Of a DNA stretch of 64,000 nt, positions 49,000 through 55,785 are shown in pieces. The notes below the pieces were generated by a model that had not been told where the DNA came from, searched no databases, and saw nothing but the letters and a program-made list of their open reading frames with translations. This DNA is from Aestuariimicrobium ganziense. Its GTDB lineage: Bacteria > Actinomycetota > Actinomycetes > Propionibacteriales > Propionibacteriaceae. Location: assembly GCF_015352975.1 (NCBI RefSeq), contig NZ_JACYIZ010000004.1:62001-126000 (forward strand). The letters are read 5' to 3'. Within the stretch, counting starts at the first letter, position 1; every line of letters starts with the position of its first letter. Position numbers and translations under genes: made by a program.

Positions 49000-50100
49000 G
49001 TGACGACCGAGCGCACCCGCATCGGCATCCAGGGTTGCGGCGTGATCTCGCCGAAGTACCTCTCGGTGCTGATGGCCCTGCCTGCGGTCGAGATCACCGC
49101 CGTGTGCGACCTGGTGGACGAACGCGCGCAGAGGGCGTCGCAGGTGTCGGGTGCACCGGTGCTCGACCCGGCCGAGTTCGCGACCAGCGACGCCTTCGAC
49201 ATCCTGCTCGACCTCACCGAGCCGGCCAACCACCACGCCACCGAGATGGCGGGGCTGCAGGCCGGCAAGCACGTCTACTGCGAGAAGCCGCAGGCGACCA
49301 CGTTCGCGCTGGCCGGTGAGCTGCTCGACGCCGCAGACCAGAAGGGCGTGCGACTGGGCACTGCGCCTGACACCGTGCTGGGCACCGGCACTCAGACCGC
49401 GAGGGCGACCCTCGACTCCGGCCGGATAGGCGAGCCCCGGTTCGCGACCGCGTTCATGGCCGGCGGCGGACCCGACCTGTGGCACCCGGGGCCCGACTTC
49501 TTCTTCCAGTTCGGTGGCGGCCCGATGTGGGACATGGGTCCCTACAACGTCGCGGCGCTGGTCAACCTGCTCGGCCCGATCGTGCAGGTGTCGGCGTTGA
49601 CCTCAGGCCGTGGCCGCGACCGTCGTCCGATGATCGGGCCGCACACCGAGACGACGTTCACCCCCGAGGTGCCCACCCACGTGTCGGCGTCGTTGCTGCA
49701 CGCCAGCGGTGTGGTGACCACGCTGATCGAGAGCTGGGACGCATTCGGTGGGACGAACCTGCCCCACATCGAGGTGTACGGCACCGAGGGCAGCATGTCG
49801 GTGCCAGACCCCAACACCCACGACGGTGACGTCAAGGTCCGGGCACGCGGCGACTGGGAGTTGGTCGAGCCGTGGGCTGGTGTGGTCGGTGCCGAGCGCG
49901 GGATCGGGGTGGCCGACATGGCGGCCGCGATCCGTGACGGACGACCCCACCGCTGCTCGGCCGAACTCGGCCACCACGCCGTCGAGGTTATGGAGGCCGT
50001 GGTGAAGTCGGGCGAGGAACGCCGCTTCATCGACATCCTCAGCACCTGCCAACGCCCCGAGGGCGTCCCGCTGACCCCACTGGCCGAGTGGGGCCTCTGA
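49000..50100 (+). CDS. Gfo/Idh/MocA-family oxidoreductase
   Basis: The 366-residue NAD(P)-dependent sugar or inositol dehydrogenase has a Rossmann start (RIGIQGCGVISPKYLSVL), the EKP motif (HVYCEKPQATT), and a C-terminal domain with GGGPMWDMGPYNVAALVNLLGP. The GGGPMWDMG motif is typical of this family. The GTG start has no strong ribosome-binding site. The next gene on the strand is a sulfatase, so the pair may process a sulfated sugar; this is inferred. Confidence 0.93.
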   Translation: MTTERTRIGIQGCGVISPKYLSVLMALPAVEITAVCDLVDERAQRASQVSGAPVLDPAEFATSDAFDILLDLTEPANHHATEMAGLQAGKHVYCEKPQATTFALAGELLDAADQKGVRLGTAPDTVLGTGTQTARATLDSGRIGEPRFATAFMAGGGPDLWHPGPDFFFQFGGGPMWDMGPYNVAALVNLLGPIVQVSALTSGRGRDRRPMIGPHTETTFTPEVPTHVSASLLHASGVVTTLIESWDAFGGTNLPHIEVYGTEGSMSVPDPNTHDGDVKVRARGDWELVEPWAGVVGAERGIGVADMAAAIRDGRPHRCSAELGHHAVEVMEAVVKSGEERRFIDILSTCQRPEGVPLTPLAEWGL

Positions 50101-50109
50101 GCGACTTCT

Positions 50110-50211
50110 CTGGCTGGTCGAGTAGTTCCCGAGGGACGAGGGAACGTGTGTCGAGACCAAGGGCACCAGCGAGCGTTGAGACCAAGGGCACCCGCGAGTG
50201 TCTCGAGACCA
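50110..50211 (+). repeat. Dispersed repeat with tandem 26-bp extension
   Basis: CTGGCTGGTCGAGTAG...GTGTGTCGAGACC is followed by AAGGGCACCAGCGAGCGTTG and AGACCAAGGGCACCCGCGAG variants, a roughly 26-base unit repeated twice, and a final TCTCGAGACC. It fills most of the gap between the Gfo/Idh and sulfatase genes. Confidence 0.75.
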
Positions 50212-50282
50212 GCACTCCACACTCGCTGCACGCTTCCGGCGTCCCATGCCCCGACACCAGCCGCTCGTGCGACGCTGGGCGC

Positions 50283-51734
50283 ATGGGTCGCAAGAACATC
50301 ATCTTGATCGTCTCCGACGACCACGGCTACGCCGACCGCTCGCTCCTTGGACATGACTCGGCGGTGCACACCCCGGCACTTGACCGCCTCGCGGCCGAGG
50401 GCACGTCGCACACCGATGCCTACGTCACTGCGCCGGTCTGCTCGCCGTCGCGCGCGGGCCTGATCTCGGGGGTGCACCAGGCCCGCTGGGGCGCTGACTT
50501 CTTCGAGTCGTCCAGCTTCCCTCCGCCGACGCTGCCCACCTTGGCTGAACGTCTCGGCGCCCAGGGTTACCGCACTGGCTACCTCGGCAAGGTGCACTAC
50601 GGGCTGGACGAGCCGGGCTCGCGATCCTGCCCCGAGCAACACGGCTTCGACGAGAGCTTCTATGGCCTCGGCTCGGGACAGATGGGGCGTCTCAACTACA
50701 TGCGCCACTCCCGCGCAGCGCAGGCCGAGTACAAGGAAGCTGCCGCCCCGATGGCCGTCGCACCCCTGTTCGACAACGGGGAACAGGTCGAGCACGAGGG
50801 GTTCCTCACCTGGGAGATCGGACGCCGCGCACGCGACTTCATCGCTCGCGCGGCCGCGGACGAGCAGCCGTTCTTCCTGCTGGTCGCCTTCAACGCCGTG
50901 CACAACTTCTGTTGGCAGCTGCCGGCCGACGAACTGCGCAAGCGCGGCCTGCCGCACCACGACGACTGGCACCCCGCCAGCGGCGCGACCTACCACGACT
51001 GGTACGACAACGCGATCGTCCCCAACCTCGAACACGGGCGTGAGTACTACCTCGCCCAGCTCGAACTGATGGACGCCGAGATCGGGCAGGTGCTCGACCA
51101 ACTCGACGAACTGTCGCTGGCCGACGACACCGTCGTGGTCTACACCACCGACAACGGTGGATCGCCGTGCAACTACGCGTCCAACACCCCGCTGCGAGGC
51201 ACGAAGTACACCTTGTGGGAGGGCGGTGTGCGGGTACCGATGATCGTCCGCTGGCCGGGTGTGGCGCAGCCGGGTGCGACGGTTCCCGGGTTGGCGAGTT
51301 CCCTCGACCTCACCCCGACGCTGCTGCGTGCGGCCGGGACGAAGCTCGCCGACGACGAGCCCTGCGACGGCCAGGACCTCAGCGAGCTGTGGACCGGAGC
51401 GGGTGAGGGTCACGACGCCCTGCACTGGACGACAGGTCCGTGGTCGTGGTCGGTGCGCCAGGGTGACTGGAAGCTCAGCTGGGTCGACCCGGACTCCACC
51501 GAGGCCGGTGGTCTGCGACGAGTCGAGCACGCGCCGGTCGGCTCGGGCCACTTCCTGGCCAACCTCGCCGACGACCCGGGTGAGCAGGTCAACTTGGTCG
51601 AGTCGCATCCCGACGACTTCGCGCGCATGCTGGCGCTGCACGAGCAGTGGGCCGACGAGGTGCGCACCTCACGCGAGCACTACGACCCACTGGTGCCCGA
51701 GGGGTGGCGCAGCCGGTCGGGCGCCAGTCACTGA
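50283..51734 (+). CDS. Type I sulfatase
   Basis: The 483-residue enzyme hydrolyses sulfate esters. The maturation motif CSPSR starts at C53, which would be converted to formylglycine by an FGE enzyme. Metal ligands are in IVSDDHGYAD, KVHYG and VVYTTDNGGSP. The terminal part has GDWKLSWVDPDS and ANLADDPGEQVNL as usual. No signal peptide is seen, so it acts inside the cell. GACGCT 7 bases before the ATG suggests a leaderless start. The substrate is probably a small sulfated sugar. Confidence 0.94.
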   Translation: MGRKNIILIVSDDHGYADRSLLGHDSAVHTPALDRLAAEGTSHTDAYVTAPVCSPSRAGLISGVHQARWGADFFESSSFPPPTLPTLAERLGAQGYRTGYLGKVHYGLDEPGSRSCPEQHGFDESFYGLGSGQMGRLNYMRHSRAAQAEYKEAAAPMAVAPLFDNGEQVEHEGFLTWEIGRRARDFIARAAADEQPFFLLVAFNAVHNFCWQLPADELRKRGLPHHDDWHPASGATYHDWYDNAIVPNLEHGREYYLAQLELMDAEIGQVLDQLDELSLADDTVVVYTTDNGGSPCNYASNTPLRGTKYTLWEGGVRVPMIVRWPGVAQPGATVPGLASSLDLTPTLLRAAGTKLADDEPCDGQDLSELWTGAGEGHDALHWTTGPWSWSVRQGDWKLSWVDPDSTEAGGLRRVEHAPVGSGHFLANLADDPGEQVNLVESHPDDFARMLALHEQWADEVRTSREHYDPLVPEGWRSRSGASH

Positions 51735-51756
51735 GTCACGAGCGCGCTCCGGCCGG

Positions 51757-51812
51757 CTGGTCGAGCAGGAGCGAGCGACGAGCGACGTGTCGAGACGCCC
51801 GCTGCTCAACCC
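51757..51812. repeat. Dispersed repeat between sulfatase and MFS genes
   Basis: CTGGTCGAGCAGGAGCGAGC leads to GTGTCGAGACGCCCGCTGCTCAACCC. On the minus strand the end reads GGGTTGAGCAGC, which supplies the stop codon of the convergent MFS gene. Confidence 0.75.
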
Positions 51813-53143
51813 GCCTGATCGCCGCGCTCCTGACGCCGCCGCTCCAACCGAGCCCCGATCGCGTCCGGCCAGGACGGCACGATCACCCCCGCCGCGGCCA
51901 TCGCCGCGCGCACCTTGGGCCTGGTCCGATAGACCCCGAACAGGGCCAGTCCCAACAGCACGAACTCGGTCGCGAACGCCGCCCGGAACGCGTTCATCGA
52001 GTACCCGCCGAACAGGTCGAGCACCAGGCCGACGATCCACATCGACGTCACCGCGAAGGTGAACGCGCCCATGATCACCACACCGGTGGCGGTGCCGATC
52101 CGGCTGGTCAGGTTGCGGGTGCGGGCGAGTTCCAGGCCGATGTTCGAGCCCGAGGCGCAGGTCGACAGGGCGAGCATCCACAGCACCAGCACCCAGTACG
52201 GCGGACGAGGCCACACCAGCACCAGCGCCAGCGCTGCGGTGTTGATCCCAGCGACGGTCAGCGAGAAGTTCGACAACCGCAGCGGGTGCCGCGGGGTGAG
52301 CCAGCCCACCACGCCACCAGCGACGATGCCGCCGATCACCATGATCGAGAACAGCGTCGAGATCTGTGCTGCGTTCAGTCCGACGCCCTGCTCGAGGAAG
52401 GGATAGCCCCACATCATCACGAACACCAGCGGCGGGTAGCCGGCCAGCGCATGCAGGTAGAACCCGAGCCGGGTCCCGGGGTTGCGCCACACCTCGCGCA
52501 CGGTGTGGACGAAGCCGGGCTGGTCGTCCACCTTGGTGCGGATCGGTTGCCCGTCGGCGCGGTTGCGCAGCATCGTCCACGCGAAGGTGCTGGCGAACAG
52601 ACCGATCACCGCGAGCACCGTGAACGCCGGCGTCCAGCCCCGGGCCCGCAGAAAGACCGCGAACGGCACCGCGGTGAGGATCTGTCCGAGTTGGCCAACC
52701 ATGGTCAGGCTCTGGACGAGCAGCGGCACCCGTTTGTTGCTGAACCAGGCCGGCATCATCTTCACCACGCAGGTGAAGGTCATCGCGTCGCCGGCACCGA
52801 TCAGGATGCGCGCCACCACCGCCGACGGCACCGCCTCGGCAAACGCCAGGCTGAACTGTCCCAGCCCCATGATCAGCGCCCCGGTGCCGATCACCAGCCG
52901 ACTGCCGTAGCGGTCGGCCAGCAGTCCGGCGGGCACCTGCATGAACGCATAGGTGAGCAGTTGCACCACCACGAACAGGCTGACGATGGTGGCGGGGGCG
53001 TTGAAGCGGTCGGCGGCGACCAGTCCAGCCACGCCGAACGAGGTGCGGTGGACGATCGCCACGGTGTAGATGACCGTGGCCACGCCGAGCATCAGCCAAG
53101 CGCGGCGCGAGTCGAGCAGGTGGGGCTGCACGGGCTCGCTCAT
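51806..53143 (-). CDS. MFS transporter
   Basis: The 445-residue protein has twelve predicted helices. Motif A is GLLADRYGSRLVIG. The pattern VATVIYTVAIVHRTSFGVAGLVA near the start and GAGDAMTFTCVVKMMPAWF in helix 4 suggest an organic-anion uptake type. The substrate is unknown. TAGTGT 7 bases before ATG 53143 points to a leaderless transcript. Its stop codon lies in a dispersed repeat. The C-terminal tail is charged (ARLERRRQERGDQ). Confidence 0.9.
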   Translation of the reverse strand: MSEPVQPHLLDSRRAWLMLGVATVIYTVAIVHRTSFGVAGLVAADRFNAPATIVSLFVVVQLLTYAFMQVPAGLLADRYGSRLVIGTGALIMGLGQFSLAFAEAVPSAVVARILIGAGDAMTFTCVVKMMPAWFSNKRVPLLVQSLTMVGQLGQILTAVPFAVFLRARGWTPAFTVLAVIGLFASTFAWTMLRNRADGQPIRTKVDDQPGFVHTVREVWRNPGTRLGFYLHALAGYPPLVFVMMWGYPFLEQGVGLNAAQISTLFSIMVIGGIVAGGVVGWLTPRHPLRLSNFSLTVAGINTAALALVLVWPRPPYWVLVLWMLALSTCASGSNIGLELARTRNLTSRIGTATGVVIMGAFTFAVTSMWIVGLVLDLFGGYSMNAFRAAFATEFVLLGLALFGVYRTRPKVRAAMAAAGVIVPSWPDAIGARLERRRQERGDQAG

Positions 53144-53153
53144 GGCGCCCACA

Positions 53154-54401
53154 CTAGGCCCGGGCACGCATCTCGGTGAGGCGGCGTTCGAGGTGCGACC
53201 GCTCGGCGTCGTTGTCGCAGGCCTCGATCGCTCGGACGAACGCCAGCTCTGCCTCGTCCCAGCGTTCGGCCCGCGTCAACAGCTCGGCCCTCACCGACTC
53301 CAGACGGTGCCCGACCAGCTCGATTCCCTCCAACGCCTTGAGCCCGGCGAGCGGACCGTCGGCCTCGGCGACGGCGACCGCGCGAGCCAGTGCCGCGGCC
53401 GGTGAGGGGGCGATCCGCAGCAGTGTGTCGTAGTGGCGGACGATCCTGGGCCAGGCGGTGTCGGCGGCGGTCGGCGCGCTGGCATGCTCCCAGGCGATCA
53501 GGGCTTGGACGAGGTTGCTGGCGGCCAGCGCCGGCAGCTCGTCGGTGGTGTCGAGGTCGTCGATCAGGTGACGCGCGCGGACGATCTCGTCGTGGTGCCA
53601 CCGGGTGCGGTCCTGGTCGGCGAGCAGCACGAGCTGGCCGTCAGCGTCGACCCGGGCGTCGCGTCGTGAGTGCTGAAGCAGCATCAGCGCGAGCAGCGCC
53701 ACCAGCACCGGCTCACCCGGACGCAACCCGAGCACTGTCTCGACCAGCCGGATCGCCTCACCGCTGAGTTCGGTGCGCACCACATCAGGCCCTGATCCCG
53801 GCGCATAGCCGGCGGTGAAGGCCAGGTAGCCCACCTGGGCGACTGTCTCGAGACGGCCCGGCAGGTCGTCCGACGCCGGTACGTCGAATCCGATGCCGGC
53901 AGTGACGATCTTCTTCTTCGCGCGGGTGATCCGGGCCGCCATGGTGGGCTCGCTGACCAGGAACAGCCGGGCGATGTCGGCGGTCGAGACACCGAGGACG
54001 AGCCGCAGGCTCAGGGCGGCGGCGGCCTCGAGGGCGAGCGCGGGGTGGGCGCACATCATCACCAGGCGCAGCAGGTCGTCGTCCACGTCTGGGAGGTTGG
54101 CCATGGTGTCGGCTCCTGGGGCGGTGGTGGGGGAGTCGGTGGTGAGTCGCTCGACGGTGCGCTGCCAGGTTCCTTCGGAGCGCAGCCGGTCGAGCAGCCG
54201 GCGCTGGGCGGTGGTGTTGAGCCACGCTGCCGGGTTGTCGGGAACTCCCTGCTCAGGCCAGGTGCGGGCGGCGGCCTCGACGGCGTCAGCGAGGGCGTCC
54301 TCGGCCAGGTCGACCCGGCGGTAGCGCGAGACGAGCAGGGCGATCAGCCGGCCCCAGTCCTCACCGACGACCCGGCTGAGCGCCTCGCCGGCGTCGGTCA
54401 C
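53154..54401 (-). CDS. ECF sigma factor, ECF42 type
   Basis: The 415-residue protein is an extracytoplasmic-function sigma factor. Region 2 is at about 10-70 (LIALLVSRYRRVDLAEDALADAV), region 4 at about 110-170 (STADIARLFLVSEPTMAARITRAKKKI). A long C-terminal helical extension of TPR-like repeats follows (HLIDDLDTTDELPALAASNL to the end). This size and the adjacent DGPF gene define the ECF42 group. No anti-sigma factor is present; the extension is thought to regulate such factors. The GTG overlaps the DGPF stop (GTGA). Confidence 0.92.
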   Translation of the reverse strand: MTDAGEALSRVVGEDWGRLIALLVSRYRRVDLAEDALADAVEAAARTWPEQGVPDNPAAWLNTTAQRRLLDRLRSEGTWQRTVERLTTDSPTTAPGADTMANLPDVDDDLLRLVMMCAHPALALEAAAALSLRLVLGVSTADIARLFLVSEPTMAARITRAKKKIVTAGIGFDVPASDDLPGRLETVAQVGYLAFTAGYAPGSGPDVVRTELSGEAIRLVETVLGLRPGEPVLVALLALMLLQHSRRDARVDADGQLVLLADQDRTRWHHDEIVRARHLIDDLDTTDELPALAASNLVQALIAWEHASAPTAADTAWPRIVRHYDTLLRIAPSPAAALARAVAVAEADGPLAGLKALEGIELVGHRLESVRAELLTRAERWDEAELAFVRAIEACDNDAERSHLERRLTEMRARA

Positions 54402-54784
54402 GCCTGTGCCTGATCTTCTGGGACCTGGTCGTCCGGGGTGGGAGTCGGGATCGCCGGGCGGATCTCGACGGCGTAGCCGTGGGGCAGCAGGGCTGCGGCG
54501 GCGATGGCCGAGTCGAGGTCGGGCAGTTCGGCGTCGTAGTAGCCGCTGATCACCTCGGCCGTCTCGGCGAACGGTCCGTCGCTGACCACCAACTGGTCGT
54601 CCCGGTGGCGGATGGTGGTGGCGGCCTCGGCGCCGGCCAGGGGTGCGGTCGAGACCAGGCGTCCGTGGGTGGTGAGGTGGTTCTCGAACTGGGCGTGCTG
54701 GGTCATGAACTCGGCCTGCTGTTCGGGGGTGAACGAGGTCCAGTCGACGGGGGTGGCGGCGATCAGGAACAGGTAGCGCTTCAT
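54398..54784 (-). CDS. DGPF-domain (YCII-related) protein
   Basis: The 128-residue protein starts MKRYLFLIAATPVDW and has the diagnostic VSDGPFAETAEVISGYYD. DGPF proteins are the usual partners and targets of ECF42 sigma factors; their chemistry is unknown. The ATG follows GAGAGGCAG. It is co-transcribed with the sigma gene through a four-base overlap, and its promoter matches that of the YCII gene at 16.1 kb. Confidence 0.93.
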   Translation of the reverse strand: MKRYLFLIAATPVDWTSFTPEQQAEFMTQHAQFENHLTTHGRLVSTAPLAGAEAATTIRHRDDQLVVSDGPFAETAEVISGYYDAELPDLDSAIAAAALLPHGYAVEIRPAIPTPTPDDQVPEDQAQA

Positions 54785-54833
54785 CGGTCTGCCTCTCAGG
54801 GTGACGGGACGCCGCGTGCGTCCTCATCATCGT

Positions 54834-54860
54834 GACGGACGAGGGCGCCAGTTCTCGACG
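54834..54860 (-). promoter_or_regulatory. Candidate ECF42 promoter of the DGPF-sigma operon
   Basis: On the minus strand CGTCGA (54860-54855), 17 bases, then CGTC (54837-54834) precede the DGPF start by about 50 bases. The extended match with 16019-16045 includes CTGGCG in the spacer and CCGTCA at the end. This suggests autoregulation. Confidence 0.7.
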
Positions 54861-54877
54861 GTCCTGTGCGAGCAGTT

Positions 54878-55303
54878 TCAGAGCCAGCCGGTGATGACCA
54901 GCATGGTGCCGAAGATCGCGAAGACCAGCCCGGCCAGGACGAAGGCGACGCCGCCGGCACCCGAGCGCGCGCCAGAGGCGAGCGCGAACTGGGACTCGTC
55001 CTCGGGGTTGACCACGATGTCGACCTCGAACGGGAAGCTGCGCAGCGTCCCCCAGGTGGTGCCCATCTGGCTGGTGGTCTTGTGGACGACCCCGTTGGCG
55101 TCGGTGCGCTCGAGCTGCCAGTGCTGCAGGCTGTTGCCGTCGCCGCCGGAACTCCAGGTGTAGCCCGTGACCCGGGCCCGTCCGGGACGCCAGGTCTGCA
55201 GGCGGTTGCGGTGCTGGCGCACTTGGTTCCAGCCCATGAAGGCGATGAGCAGTCCGAACAGGGCCATCAGCAGTCCGAAGACCCAGACCGTGCTGGTGGG
55301 CAT
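54878..55303 (-). CDS. DUF3592 membrane protein
   Basis: The 141-residue protein has an N-terminal helix (about 6-24), an exposed beta domain with RPGRARVTGYTWSS and VDIVVNPEDESQFAL, and a second C-terminal helix (about 118-140). This fits DUF3592, of unknown function. The ATG follows AGGAGGAG. It stands upstream of the DGPF-sigma operon on the same strand, separated by 93 bases containing the sigma promoter. Confidence 0.85.
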   Translation of the reverse strand: MPTSTVWVFGLLMALFGLLIAFMGWNQVRQHRNRLQTWRPGRARVTGYTWSSGGDGNSLQHWQLERTDANGVVHKTTSQMGTTWGTLRSFPFEVDIVVNPEDESQFALASGARSGAGGVAFVLAGLVFAIFGTMLVITGWL

Positions 55304-55371
55304 GGGCTCCTCCTGGGGTGTGGGGGTGGATCCAGCGTTTCAGGCATCTGGGTCAGGGTCGAGCACCGATC

Positions 55372-55668
55372 ATGGAGGGCATGGAGTTCGAGGTGGAGGG
55401 CGAGATCATCGAGTGGCGCGGACCGGCGCCGTTCCTGTTCGTGGCGATGGACCCCGACGACTCCGACCTGCTGCGCTCGTTGACCCACCTGAGCTACGGG
55501 TGGGGGTGCTACGCGGCGCGGGTGCAGTTGGGGGCGACGAGCTACACCACCTCGCTGATGCCCAAGGACGGGGTGCTGATGGTGCCGGTGAAGGTGGCCG
55601 TGCAGCGCGCCGAGAAGGTGGGGCTGGGTGATCGGGTGTCGATGACGGTCGAGGTCTCCGAGCCCTGA
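55372..55668 (+). CDS. DUF1905 protein
   Basis: The 98-residue protein matches DUF1905, a small beta-barrel family: EFEVEGEIIEWRGPAPFLFV, YAARVQLGATSYTTSLMPKDG and a final VGLGDRVSMTVEV. Function is unknown. ATG 55372 and ATG 55381 are both possible. It lies between divergent DUF3592 and a convergent phosphoketolase. Confidence 0.85.
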   Translation: MEGMEFEVEGEIIEWRGPAPFLFVAMDPDDSDLLRSLTHLSYGWGCYAARVQLGATSYTTSLMPKDGVLMVPVKVAVQRAEKVGLGDRVSMTVEVSEP

Positions 55669-55680
55669 TCCGCTTGCTGA

Positions 55681-55754
55681 AGGGTGGCGACGAAGGAGCG
55701 TGTCGAGATCGCCGGGGTTTCGCTACGGGCTCGTTTCTCGCCCTACTCGACCAT
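55681..55754 (-). repeat. Dispersed repeat between DUF1905 and phosphoketolase
   Basis: GCGTGTCGAGATC is followed by GGTTTCGCTACGGGCTCGTT and CCCTACTCGACCA, so one partial unit in each orientation lies in this gap. Confidence 0.65.
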
Positions 55755-55785
55755 CCAGATCGCCCGGCCCGGTCCTCGCCCCTCC

